From: Dipteris shenzhenensis
Lineage: Eukaryota; Polypodiophyta; Polypodiopsida; Gleicheniales
Length of the DNA: 64,000 bases
Reading direction: 5' to 3' (one strand)
NCBI GenBank assembly: GCA_047967505.1
Contig: CM106538.1
The notes under the pieces were generated by a model. That model worked only from the letters and a program-made list of their open reading frames with translations. It did not search any database and was not told the DNA's origin. This document shows, in pieces, positions 49,701-60,299 of this stretch (its first letter is position 1; the number at the start of each line of letters is the position of its first letter). A program made the position numbers and the translations under genes.

Positions 49701-52700
49701 GGGAGGAGACGGAGGTAGGCTGAAGGGGGAGGCGTAGGGGAGCTGAACTAGGAGGGAAGGGAGCGGGGAGGGAGAGGGTGGTCAGGGAGGATTTTTTTTT
49801 TTTCTTTTTTTGGGAGTAAGGGGAGATTAGGAGGGAGGGAGGAGGCTGGCAGTGAGGGAAAGGGAGAGCGGAGGAGAGGAAGGGGGAGGGAAGAGGAAAG
49901 GAGGGCGGGTTAGGAGGGGGGAGGAGAGGGAGAGCAGTGAGGGGGGGGAGAGGGAGGGCGAGAGAGGGAGCGGGGGAGGAGAAGGGAGCGGGGGGGCTGG
50001 CATGTGGGGGAGAGGGAGCGCGGGGAGGGAAAGGTAGGGGGCAGCAGGGAGGGAGAGGTAGGGGGCAGCAGGGGGGGAGAGGGATGGCTGGGGGAGGGGG
50101 CGGGGGAGAAGAGGGGGAGGGACGCTGGGGGATGGGAGAGAAGGAGGGCGGGGAGGGGGAGAGAGGGAGGGCGGGGAGGGGGAGGAGGGGGGCGGGGGGG
50201 CTGCTGGGTGGGGGAGAGGGAGGGCGGGGAGGGAGAGGTAGGGGGCAGCAGGGGAGGGGGGGAGAGGGAGGGTGAGGGAGGAGGGAGAGGGGGCTGGCGA
50301 GAGGGGAGGGAGAGGAGGAGCACAGAGGGGGGGGGAGAGGGGGGGCAGCGAGGGTGAGGGAGAGGGAGAGGGGGCTGGCTGAGATAGGGAGAGGGGGAGG
50401 GCAGTAGCTCACGGGGAGAGGAGCAGCTCAATATTTTTGAGAGTATGCCATGCTGTGCATCTTCCATTACCCAATGTTTGGTGGTCAATGGTGCTCAAAA
50501 CTGATGACAAGGATATGGAAAAAGAACTACCCATACAGTAAGGGGAGAAGAAGCAAACTAATGAGGCACAGGGCAACCTCCTTTTTACTGTATAAGGAGA
50601 AGACCAGGCCAATGCAAGCAAAACCACGTAGGTGTACAGTAAAAGATAACCAGAGAGGTTCGAGCCCAACCATTCATCGCATTATCTCTTCTAACAGGAT
50701 CAAAGACTCATAGGCAAGGATCCACAAAGACACTTGGGAGTGGGAGATCTAAGATCCTCATCACAGATTAGATGGAACCAGCATGATTTGAGAATGAACT
50801 AAAGGCAGGCCCCTTTTAGACTTCTCCCTGGTAAGACCACAGATTCATATCTGACTTCCATAACAAAAGCCTACCTGACATCGCAGCCCTTTGAGCTGCT
50901 GCTGATGTTCTTATGAATCTTGTTCTTGCTGCCTGTTAATCTTGTGAAGAGAGTCGGTCTGTTCATCAGTGACACCCTTCACATAGTCAATTGCTTTCTG
51001 TTTTTTATCAGCAGGAGCTAGGAACTATGAAAACAAACAAGTATCCTGCGTGTAGTAAGCATGTTGATGCTATCTTGGCAGATATAAAGGTTCTTTGCGA
51101 TAACAAGAATGAGGACCCAATGATCCCAGAAACAAATATAGGAACTGTATATGGTCAATGGTTGGAAAATAACTGCGTCTCTGCACCTCTTGCCTCCAAA
51201 AAAAGGGCAATGGAGCTTAAACCCACCCAGACTGCTTGCTCAAATATAGTAGCCTTCCAGGGTCTTTAGCAACCCTTTGCCGGACAGGAACGCCTCCTCA
51301 AAAGGTATAACACTCCTCATTACCACTGAGATAAAATTCCTCATTAACAGTAAGATAAAACTCTACCCCTTTTTGTTTGGCACAATAATATTCAACTTTC
51401 TGGCCCATCCTTTTCTCTCAAAAAAAGGACTAAGGTTTAAGAATGTTTCCAAAGGTAAGAGCCAGTGTTCATTTGCACCCCTCTTATTTCAAACAGGTTT
51501 GCAGCTACAGTTATTACAGTTCAGAGCATTTTGCTCTTATCTACCAGTGTTCCGCATGCAGCAAGCCATGCAGACCATTTTGTGTACCAAAGGCCATTCA
51601 ATATCGCTCTTGTTATCTATACATTTTCCAACCAACACCACGTGCTGATACAAAATTCCCATAATCGACACATTTCATATTTCCCACAGTAAGCTGCAGT
51701 CCTACTTCATATATGTTACTCCAACCACTTCATGACTTCAGCTGTCACAAGTAATGTTGGCACTGAAAGAAAACCATCCATGCCCAGTGCTGAGGGACTG
51801 ACTGCAGCCAAAGCTCTGCATCACAATTCCAAATTGAAAAGATTCGGTCATACCTTGGCGGTCATGTCGAGCACAGCTTCTGGATCTGCACGAATGAACT
51901 TCAATGCAAACTCTAAGAAGTTGACAACAAGGGACGTATAGAAGGGATAGTTCCTTGTCACATAACCCTGCCACCTAGCAGAGTATGAAGTCTCATCAAA
52001 ATGCTTAAGCTCAGTACAAGTTCCTGATTTACCCTCTGGATGGGAACCCCAAGGCTGTAGATAATCCAACCACACATCCATTACGTGACAAGCTTGCCTT
52101 ACAGGAGTTCCAGTGGGCCAAGAAAGAAATGCACCACGGATGAACTTGTACAGTGGTCTCTGCAATATTCGAAGATCCAAAGTGAAATCAGCATCTGTGC
52201 CAACTGGAAGCGGAGAGAAAAATGCTGGAGCTCCGACATAAGATTGGATGCTTAAACCCTTATTAAATGTCACTACAGCCTCAGAATTGGACTCAGTATA
52301 CTGATCTTGGAGCGAAGCCTTAAAAAGGCTGTTGACATGATTAATAACCAATCTCAGTGCATCACAAAGCTCCATACCAGGAGGCACATATCCTGCACCA
52401 ACACCTCCCAACCGAGAAAGTCCCAAAGATTGATGCACAGGCCATGGTTCATCGTTCATCAGCCAAAACTCCACAAATGTGAACAGTAGAAATTCTCCTC
52501 TTGTAATGTCTGAGCTCCTGGGAACCTGAAGCATGTGGAATCTGTTGCTTGTAACATGAGAAGCCTGGATGAAATGCATAAGATACAGATGCAAAAGCTG
52601 CAGATACAAATCATGCCGAGATGCACTAGCCCCATGGTGGAAAGGATAATGCAGACCTGAAACCCAGTGGCCTAAGGATTTTATTTGACTGGGCTTGGAG

Positions 52701-53284
52701 TTAGAGCGGGTCCTCTTCGTAGAGCCTAACCCCTGCCCAAAACCATTGTCCTTGCAGACTGCATAATAAGCAAACCAGAACATGTAATACTCAAAAAGAT
52801 CAAGTTGCAGCTGCACACTTCCTCCCGCATCAAACCTAATTCGGTTCTTGAACAAGTCAGAAACTTGAGAACTGACAAAAGGTCCTTTATCGAGAAACAA
52901 CAACATGCGGACCCGATATGGCAGCCTTTCACTGGGAAACACAAATTGCACTGCATTCTCTCTGTCGACTGCAAGGAGAGAGGCAAATAGGGCGCCGGTG
53001 GGGGACAAAAGCGACAAGAGGGCTTTCCCAGCAGCCTCATTCCCGGTGGAAGAAGCCCCGGAAAGCCAACCACCAGGGGAGGAGGATTCTTGGAAGCCGA
53101 AGATTCTTTGGAGCAAGACGGGGAAGCAAAGACGGAAGAAGTCGAGAGCAGCCTCGGGGGGTTGATGGAGAAGCAAGGACTCAACGGCACGGCAGGCAGA
53201 GAGGATGTCATCTGAGCAGGAGAGGAGGAAAGAGCGGAGGCTTTGGGCATCCATGGGGGGAGGGGAAGGACGAGGCGAGGGCAT
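40087..53284 (-). CDS. SMPD4: SMPD4-like (neutral sphingomyelinase 3 family), 4 exons, 10.4-kb intron
   Basis: The joined exons are 53284-51854, 41502-41383, 41003-40875 and 40737-40087, giving about 776 aa. All junctions are phase 0 with GT-AG borders. Family hallmarks in order: FEYYMFWFAYY (about residues 164-174), LLFTFVEFWLM (266-276), VWLDYLQPW (404-412), then FEVKYRGDWMRRPIES with EVAWLARLLVKLSDSIN (about 631-664), and a hydrophobic C-terminal anchor PVVLFMLLLLFWML (about 756-769). Animal SMPD4 is an ER/nuclear-envelope C-tail-anchored protein of about 830-870 aa; neutral sphingomyelinase activity is reported, but it lacks the classical nSMase fold. The plant function is unknown to me. 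The start is the first in-frame ATG after a stop at 53380-53378; the ATG at 53254 (CCATGG context) is an alternative giving 766 aa. No coding break is seen. Intron 1 carries a LINE, a copia fragment and polypurine DNA. Confidence 0.9.
40875..41003 (-). CDS. SMPD4: SMPD4-like exon 3
   Basis: 43 codons, acceptor GACTATAG|GAA and donor CAG|GTGAAT. It starts ELEECGMLSDSREHKVF and ends RLFGTDGNGVVQAFQ. Intron 2 (41382-41004) contains a CA/CATG-rich microsatellite zone at about 41205-41280. Confidence 0.87.
41383..41502 (-). CDS. SMPD4: SMPD4-like exon 2
   Basis: 40 codons, acceptor CTCTACAG|ATT and donor ACG|GTATGC. It encodes ILSVLAGSKDLLELLKKVDS and then YYGIAPGS, continuing exon 1 in phase 0 across the 10.4-kb intron. 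This exon is too short to stand out as an ORF on its own. Confidence 0.85.
41876..42824. repeat. Direct repeat pair of about 235 bp, 711-bp period, in SMPD4 intron 1
   Basis: The copy at about 41876-42110 recurs at about 42587-42824 with few mismatches (ATATACCTAGATAAATCCAA at the left end, then GATAGTCACTCATAAGATTG, CTGACGTCATCA-CGCCCAAC). The second copy stops exactly where copia gag sequence begins. This fits a 711-bp tandem duplication whose second unit was cut by the copia fragment. Each copy has a palindromic TGACGTCA. Confidence 0.85.
42828..43700 (-). mobile_element. Copia 5' fragment: LTR end, PBS and gag
   Basis: The minus strand reads ...TTTCAAACA (LTR end at 43585), then TGGTATCAGAGC (primer site, plus 43584-43573). 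Gag follows from about 43468: MVIGTEVKPEDIVDKRGDVL, HIQLAETSQEAWAIMKELYE. After one stop at about 43218 it continues DIVHDHLTKVKVVRDQLAAV, LHKLPWSFKSFVTTVIAGQR and LTFEEIGPLLLQEEAREKLF. The basic tail GKGKSKEFKKLED leads to a break at about 42828, before any zinc knuckle. It matches the gag at 22.4-23.0 kb. Only part of the 5' LTR is kept, and it abuts the LINE 3' end. Confidence 0.88.
43573..43584 (-). promoter_or_regulatory. Copia primer binding site (initiator Met-tRNA)
   Basis: An exact TGGTATCAGAGC on the minus strand, directly 5' of the copia gag leader. Confidence 0.92.
43695..48010 (-). mobile_element. LINE ORF2: endonuclease, RT and zf-RVT, near full length
   Basis: ORF2 starts at 48010 with MRIVSWNIQGLDGVPHCRCR (AP-endonuclease). 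It continues in another frame with KIDLLNLYAPNSRGKR and WIIGGDFNLPSNKKGDRHGG (catalytic GGDFN, about 47600). RT starts at about 46870: YKGKCPGLDGLTLSFLLLFE, WRSITLFGIFYKILAKAISL, VILLLDFEKAYNKVDWDFLE (about 46230), SVRQRCPLVPFLFF and SELADDTASFFNTSPK (about 45920, ADD catalytic). The tail ends in a zinc-binding region at 44222-43700 (AAWHIWRARCTKALEGSQVH). At least five frameshifts and several stops inactivate it. It lies in the sense orientation within SMPD4 intron 1. Confidence 0.92.
48089..49589 (-). pseudogene. LINE ORF1 (DUF4283-like, zinc knuckle)
   Basis: ORF1 of the same LINE. From 49589 it encodes a DUF4283-type RNA-binding segment (HLRYIQLLRRGFFQVIFDSH, ALVLKANPLALGSRRIFLLP, YTLGFDPVEEDMQV). 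A frameshift follows, then a region with the zinc-knuckle start CRICRTLGHFA present twice because of a 129-bp in-frame tandem duplication (48773-48901 and 48902-49030). A Ser/Thr/Pro-rich C-terminus continues to 48089. The last knuckle ends in a stop and Tyr where Trp and Cys would be expected. It is separated from ORF2 by about 80 bp, as usual for plant L1. Confidence 0.82.
48773..49030. repeat. 129-bp in-frame tandem duplication in LINE ORF1
   Basis: Two nearly identical 129-bp units (43 codons each, VRVIVYDPNISNDHI to CRICRTLGHFAR) lie head to tail. They differ at only a few sites, so the duplication is recent relative to the decay of the element. Confidence 0.92.
49620..50430. repeat. 0.8-kb purine/pyrimidine-asymmetric block, G-rich on plus
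   Basis: Almost pure purine on plus (GGGAGAGGGAGGGCGGGGAGG-like), with recurring AGGGGGCAGCAGGG islands spaced irregularly and an A/T patch near 49790-49810. It lies immediately 5' of LINE ORF1 on minus, so it may be the LINE's 5' UTR, where CT-rich tandem repeats can act as internal promoter. The 290-aa Pro/Leu/Ser ORF here is a translation of the repeat, not a gene. Confidence 0.9.
50431..51853 (-). other. SMPD4 intron 1, exon-proximal part
   Basis: Intron sequence next to exon 1, without a convincing gene. At 50997-50875 (minus) is a stretch bordered by AACAG| and CAG|GTAGGC that encodes AIDYVKGVTDEQTDSLHKIN before an in-frame TAA. It could be an alternative or abandoned exon. The gene reads through without it. 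Confidence 0.5.
51854..53284 (-). CDS. SMPD4: SMPD4-like exon 1
   Basis: 477 codons from the ATG at 53284. It ends ...DPEAVLDMTAK at the donor AAG|GTATGA. It contains the Pro-rich leader MPSPRPSPPP, the MDAQSLRSFLLSC helix region and most of the conserved N-terminal domain. Confidence 0.9.
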
Positions 53285-54420
53285 AGCTGAAGGCTGAAGG
53301 CTGAAGGAGAGAGATGGGCGAAGTGGGTTGTGGGCAAAGAGGAATCTGGAGCTTGGATTCAGCACGACAACCAAAAATCAGTAACGATTGAAGTACTTTC
53401 GAGGTGCAAATTCCGAGCTTTGGAAGCTGGCAATGGATCAGTGCTGCCCAGAACGATGGGAATGCGTGTATGTATCCGAGAATGTGATGAAGATGAGGAT
53501 GACAACGAAAGCCATGGTGTAGGTTTTCATTTCAGTGATGGAGCTTGCCGCCACTCTCTCAGCATGTTGGCGGGCTCTCGCACGTAAAATTGAATTATCG
53601 CATAAACAACTCGCGAACGCTTTCTCCACCGTCGCCATCTTCTATAATCGACATCCACACTGCTCACTACGTACAACGTTTATCTGCGTCCATTTCTCTC
53701 CATCGCAAAGCCTTTAAGGATGGCTTCTTTCTCTCGATTTTCGAACGAACTGTACCCCTACCGCTTCATGAACCTGACAAACCGGCCGCGCATGCTCCTC
53801 TCTCTACGGTTTCCACCAACTTCCACTCATCTCTTTTGAGTTTGATGCAGCCTTTTAGCCCCTCTCGCGCGCCGCCCCGCGCCGGCCTCTGTCTCTCTCC
53901 CCCTCTCTCTAGCGCACTCAGAAAGCATCTCTGTCGTTCTCAACTCAACAGCAATGCAAATTTGCTTGCATGCATTTCTTTGCTCCTCCGTGTCTCCCTC
54001 GATTCCGCCTGTCACCTTACCTTCGGGCATTCAATCTCTGCCGTCATCGCGTTACCAATGACAAGACGCAGAACCTCGCCAGCGCGCGAACTTTTAATGT
54101 TTTTGGATATTAATGGCGATGCGCAAAGCGCATTTTCGGTAGACGGTGCAGAGAGAGCGACACGAAAAGCGTGCACACGTACACTCCGCCCGTCCTCTAT
54201 TCCGCAAGGTATTGAAAAGAACTAACGATTTCAGGAAATTTCTGCGTCTAAATTCCAAGGAACTACGAAGCAGCAATTACTGTAACAAAGATCACCCATG
54301 GAGCTGCGAGCTCCCAACCAAGTGAAAGAAAAGGGCGGGGAAGGGATGTACGGCGCGTGGCGACACGTGGAAGGCTTCCAGAAGCAAGCCCACTGCCACG
54401 TGTCACCTTAGAGGCTACAC
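53285..54420 (-). promoter_or_regulatory. SMPD4 5' flank: CpG-rich region with paired G-boxes
   Basis: The 1.1 kb upstream of the SMPD4 start is CpG-rich compared with the AT-rich surroundings (for example GCGCGCCGCCCCGCGCCGGC near 53867), as expected for an unmethylated promoter. GACACGTGG (54362-54370) and CCACGTGTC (54396-54404) are exact reverse complements, both with a CACGTG G-box core. No clear TATA box could be tied to a transcript start. A 226-aa plus-strand ORF (53545-54225) also lies here and is not recognised. Confidence 0.5.
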
Positions 54421-55035
54421 ATGGCATTTATTTAAATATTTTTTACTTACCCAAACATTTTCATCACATGCAATTCCTTCCCAATTTCCAAACCCCCCCT
54501 AGCTCCCCTCAGCCCTCAGAGAGCAATCGGAACTGGTGTGGAGACTTTCACATGCGCTACATTGCCATTGGTTTTGCTTTCTACTGCCATCTGCTACACT
54601 CAGAAAGAGACGCCCCTCCTCTCCACTACGGGCCCAAATGCCAGAACTACTAATGGACGCAGTCGCCTCCTCTCTAAAATGGGTTCGATTACACAAACGA
54701 GTGCATGAATTGCCCAACACCTCTCAAAAATAAAGGTTTACAAACTTAGCACACCATGGGCACACGGACAGATCATGGATGAGCAAGATTGCACACCCAC
54801 GTCCAACCCACGACCCAGATGCATTCAATGCACCATGGGTAGGCATGGGTGGACAATCTGTAAACACCCTAAGGGTGCATTAACACTTGTGAGCACCCCT
54901 TGGGGTTACGAAGAGAGAGAGAGAGAGAGAGTTATATTTGACCAAAATTGGTTGGAATTCACATTAAGCAGCTTTGTGTTTTAGGAGTCTTTTTGTACAA
55001 ATTATATATTTTTTACACCTAGTATGCAATAAGCC

Positions 55036-55081
<46 letters not shown>

Positions 55082-56364
55082 CACACAACTCCAATCTTGC
55101 TTTTTCTTTTGATTTTTTATTGCAAACTATGTACATGCTAGCACTCTAAAGCACATTTTTTGGATTTTTTCAATCCTTGACTTTCTATGTATTTTAGAAG
55201 TTGGCACAAGGAAACGAGGAGTGTGAGCTTCACCGTGAGATCATATGTGTCCCTCAGAAACCATTCCAACCCTTAACGAAAAATGTTTACAATAGAGCTC
55301 ACCATGATGCAAATATATTGATAATGGTGAAAGAAGGCAAATGTCATCACTATAAGCTCTAGGATTAAGAAGTTGCATTTGTAAGGAGGACATTATAAAG
55401 GGCATATTGAGATTGATTGTTCCCATCCACACAATATATGTCGACTTTCAAAAATGGGGCTCAATAATACTTTGTGTTTTTTACATATGAGCATTCCAAA
55501 TAGAGAATTGACTCCCCCTTTAAAAAATCATTTCATTAACAAAAGGCGTATAGTGTAAATAGAGTGGAGAGTTGAGAGGAAGTTTGCTTTTGTATTTTGG
55601 TCCTTCCCTTTCCTTGATGGGCCTACCTTAAAGTGTGAATTGTTGAATAATGTATGCACAAGGGAAATCCCAAGTCTTGTTCATTCATTGGCATTCAAAG
55701 GAAAGCAAACTAAACAACCCCAGCTAGTGAATTGTCAAATTCAAACAAAGGAAAAATGGAATGAGTGTAGTAGAAGGAGATGAATACTCGCCACATGTGT
55801 AGTCATCTTTTCCAAGAAAGAAACAAGCTATAGATGAAGCAATATTTGAGGATAATTCTAAAAGAGGATGGTTGTACATGATGAAGGCCGCGATGGTCGT
55901 ATCTGAGGGAAATTCTAAATAAGGATAAACTTTTTTCAATGGGAGCATACCAATAAAAAGGTTTTTCAATCTTCTTATGTTTTCAATGAATACTTTATTG
56001 ATATGCATTTTAGTATATATTGGGAGCAAGGAGCAAGATATCAAAGATTGAAGTCCTCTTTTTGAATCTTCTTGTGTTTTCAATGAATGCTACTGATACG
56101 CATTTTAGTATATATTGGGAGCAAGGAGCGATATATCAAAGATTGAATCCCTCGTTTTGCATTTTAGTGACTCATCAATCAATTCTTCTTTTAATTATTT
56201 GCAAAATTGGAAGCAATTGGATAACAATTTGCAAAAACTATTGCATGTGTACTGCAAGAGTCATAATAACAAGGCATTTTCATTGTGAATAGTAAACATG
56301 ATTCTAGTTTATATGGCACTTTTTCACGTTCTTTGAACCAGGTTTAGTCTACAAACATATAATG
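54421..56364. other. Gene-free region with microsatellites and a tandem duplication
   Basis: (GA)n at 54911-54931 and (TC)n at 55041-55077. About 55978-56145 holds two copies of a roughly 95-bp unit (TTTTCAATGAAT-CT, GCATTTTAGTATATATTGGG, AGCAAGGAGC). No coding region was recognised. Confidence 0.6.
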
Positions 56365-57510
56365 AGAAGGCAATGTGGAAAGATGTGGAAAGAGAGGGAT
56401 GAAGTGGAAAAATGTTGAAAGAGAGGGAAAAGATGCAGAAAAGAGAGGTAAGCGAAGGGGGGCAATGCAAAAAAGAGAGGGAAATATGTGGAAAGAGACT
56501 ATAGCAAATGTGGAAAAGAGAGGGAAAGATGTGGAAAACAAAAGGGGAAAGAGAAGGAATGAAGGGAAAAGAGAGGTTCCAAGAGAGGGAATGAAGGGAA
56601 AAGAGAGGAGAAAAGAGATGGAAAGATGTGGAAAGAGGGGAGAAAAGAGAAGGGATGAAGGGAAAAGAGAGATGGAAACATGCAGAAAGGAGCTGGAAAA
56701 GAGAGGGGAAAATGGAGGGAGAGAGAGGGGATGAAGGGAAAAGAGAACAAAAGAGAAGGGAAAAGAGAGCAAATGAGAGGGCAACAGATAAAAGAGGGGG
56801 AATGAAGGGAAAAGAGAGCAAAAGATAGGGGATGAAGGAAAAGAGGGAAAAAGAGAGTAAAGGAAGAAAAAGAGATAAAAGAGAGGGGATGAAGGGAAAG
56901 GTGAAAAAAAGAGAGGGGAAAAGAGAGCAAATGAGCGGGCAAGAGATAAAAGAGCGGGAATGAACGGGGAAAAGAGACAGAACAAAGGGGAAAGAGAGGT
57001 TCCAAGAGAGGAGATGAAGGGAAAACAGAGGGGAAAACAAAGGGAAAGATGCGGAAAGAGAGGCGATGAAGGGAAAATAGAGAAAAGGAGAAGGAAAGAT
57101 GCAAAAAGGAGGCAAAAGAGAGAGGGGAAAATGGAGGGAGAGAGAGAGGGGATGAAGGGAAAAGAGAGGGGAGAACAAAGATGCGGAAAGAGAGGAATGA
57201 AGGGAAAAGAGAGAAAGAGAGAGGAAAATATGCGTGGGGAAAAGGGAGGGAGAGAGAGAGGGGATGAAGGCAAAAGAGAGCAAATGAGAGGGCAAGAGAT
57301 AAAAGAGAGGGAATGAAAGGGATGAAGGGAAAAGAGAGAAAAAGAGTAGGGAAACCAGAGAAAAAGAGAAGGGAAATGAGAGAAAAAGATGCTGAAAGAT
57401 AGGGAACAAGAAAGGGAAAGAAGGGAATATAGAGGGGACAAGAAAGGGAGGTGAAGGGGGGAAAAGAGGGGAAAAGAGGTTAAAGGAGAGAGAGAGGAGA
57501 TGAAAATCCC
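56365..57510. repeat. 1.1-kb GA-rich polypurine minisatellite
   Basis: Nearly uninterrupted purine on plus, built from variants of GAGAGGGGATGAAGGGAAAA, GAGAGCAAA and GGAAAGATGCGGAAA, with many higher-order repeats. The 361- and 410-aa minus-strand ORFs (Phe/Ser/Leu/Pro) are translations of this repeat and are not genes. Confidence 0.93.
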
Positions 57511-60299
57511 ACGCTCATCTCCTTTGCTGACGCTTAAGGCATTACAAATGGTCAATACAAAACACAACATCAACAAAAAGGGGAGGAAGAGAAGAGTTTC
57601 TTACTTGGAGATCGTTCTATCGTGAAAAATGAGAGATTAGGATACAAAGTAAAAGAGAAACAACAAAGCAAGAGGTATTCTTCTTTTTGCTTCAAATTGG
57701 AAGATGGGCATCATGTTTCTCATAAATCTTATTTTTTCTTTGATGGATGCTAAAAGCTAGAGGGAAACATCACAAAAAAACGAAATCTAACACTTAGAAT
57801 ACAAAGTGGGATGAAAGAAGCACATACCTTGAAAGAACTTGGTGGAGAGAAAACAAGATAGAGAGGGAGATTTATGGAGAGGTAGCAAGGTTTATCTTAT
57901 TCTTTCAATTGTATATGAATGAACGTTTAACAAAAAATAATTGTCACACTTGCATTGTGAAAGAATGCGATATTTAGCCTCAATCTTGGTGCTTTTCTTT
58001 CTCTTTGTGATGAGCATGTTTTTTGCCCACTTTGGGTGTTTTATTTCTCACTCGTTTCTCATGCCTTGCATGATGCGCTTCTGCCACCATGAGCTTTTAT
58101 CTAGAGTCTGATTCTTTTCCTTATGCATGCTAACAAATAAAAGCAAATGCATATGCATCTAAAGAAATGAACACATTTGAAAAATTATCATTCTTCCACC
58201 TATTAAGAAGTTGTCATATTTATGCCACAACCTCTTCTGAAACCAAACCCCTTATCTGTGAATATCAAGAAATCACTCAGTAAAACCGGATAATCGGGGC
58301 AATATACCTCTAGACCCCCAATTCTCTGTGCGTCACAAAGAAAAAGCGGATGCCTGAGGTTTCAGAGTGGTTGGGGCTTCACAGCGATTGCCTTTTAAAT
58401 AACATTGAAAGACTCTTAAATTTAAAAATAATGGTTTTTAAAATATAGCATGAGAACAATATAGGCATGGGATTTTTTAATTAAAGCATCATATTTATAA
58501 TGTAAAGCATGGGATGTATAACTTAGAGCATCTTATGTATAGATTAAATCATGATACATATAAATTAAATCTTGCTATGTATGGATTAAAGTGTGGGACT
58601 TCTAAAACATGGCACACAAAGTAGAAATTTGAATTTGAAGGGATGCAATTAGATCTAACAAAATACTGAAGTTCAAAATATACAATAAATATTCAAATTA
58701 CTAATCATGGTTTATATCCAAGAAATGTCATGTTGTCCAATACATTGCAAGGTACAAGGTATGTTCAACCATGTATAGGTGTAAGTCCTTTGTTGGGATT
58801 CAAGTTAGTTTTGTTAGGAAGCTAAACTTTTATATTGGGATCAAAAGTTTGTATGCCCTAATAAAAATTAGTGTTTGAAACATTCGTCAGGATTTGAAAC
58901 TTTTGTGCAAAAAATTTTAAATTTTCGCCAAGATTTACATTTTTTCCTTAAAAATTCAAAAGAAAAAATAATAAAAGGTACTACATTCTACCAATATTGT
59001 GAAACTTAAAAAATTAGCTTGAAAACTTTCACGAAGATTCTATATTAATATATAAGCATAGCTTCAGTAAAAACATCCCTGGTTGCAAAACTCTGATGTT
59101 GCAGGATGATGGCTTGCCTCTTTTAACTTTCCATCTAGTGCTAGTTGTTGTAGCCTAATAGAGCTTATGCAAGACTGGTATAAGTAGATGGTACACATGT
59201 CCATTAGTATTCAATGTGAGGGGACATTGCATACACATTTTGAGCACCTAAAAATGGTGTTGTGCCATGCACAAGCACCCAAGTGCCATGTAACAAAATC
59301 TTTGATGGAATGTCTACACAGTGGTGGGACAATTGCTCTTTAAAATGGATTATTTTCTCATCGGTGTCATCATTCCCCAATCACAAATGCCCAAGTATAA
59401 CAGTTTGGTTAACTTGGAGAAATGTAACATGATATTCTATGCACGTTGGTGCAAGTAGTAAACACAAGCGCACTTAGAATGTCCAAAACGTTGACATATA
59501 TGTGGAATTCTTAAGTGTTGGGCCTGAATGTCCAAACTAACTGCCGACTTGAAACTAGTAAGTACACATGATGCAACAAAAAGTCATAGTTGCATCACAC
59601 AATCCAAGTTAGGATAGAGTGTCAAATGATACAAAGAATTTTGAATACATAAAGCATTTATAACACTACACTATCTAGAATGGTATAATTGTTAAGTACA
59701 ACCATGACGAAGCTACAACATAGAATTTGAATTGGATTCAGCATGTAAACATCCTCACAGTTTCATAAGCCTAAACTACAACACAATATGCCAAAATAAG
59801 TTCAGCGTTAGCCTAAGTCTTAAACAACTAAAAATCTAAAAAAATATAAAGTTTAACTTAGATTATAATACACAACTCTCAAGAGAGATGAGTTCCAGCC
59901 TAGGTCTTTAAAACTTAAAATAGAACTATGCAAACACATTTAGAATTTAACTTCGGCTATAATACATGACTCTCGGTATCAAAAAGTTTAAACATTTAAA
60001 AATTGCACAAGTCCAGCTAAAATTTAACTCATATTGCACTACACAACTCTTGAGACAAATGAGTGCCAGTCTTAGATGGAAAAAAAGGCAAAAAAATAAT
60101 ACAAACTCACCTAAGAAAGTGAAGTGGGAACTATGAGGAAAGACATGTAGGAAACCACGAGGGAGGGCATGTATCTAGGCTCAAGATCTATGCAAGCTTG
60201 AAGAAGTGACAACTAAGAGGAAGGGCATGTACGAATAATGAGGGAGGGCATGTCAAGATAGAGTGGAATAGCATTGTTTATCGCCTAATTAGGTAGAGA
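57511..60299. other. AT-rich DNA, nothing recognised
   Basis: No ORF of interest. About 58440-58620 has short recurring motifs (RATTAAA-CATG-TATRTA and GCATGGGATGTATAACTTAGAG-type), perhaps an old tandem array. Confidence 0.4.

Noticed and set aside
49540-50412. 290-aa minus-strand ORF rich in Pro, Leu and Ser
   Set aside because: It is a translation of the polypyrimidine repeat; both other frames are also open over long stretches, with no domain.
53545-54225. 226-aa plus-strand ORF divergent from SMPD4
   Set aside because: Unrecognised, low-complexity Ser/Pro/Leu composition in CpG-rich promoter DNA; no splice structure or domain. It could be 5' transcribed sequence but I cannot support a protein.
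56324-57576. Overlapping 361- and 410-aa ORFs with signal-peptide-like Phe/Leu/Ser runs
   Set aside because: They come only from the lack of stop codons in the pyrimidine strand of a GA minisatellite.
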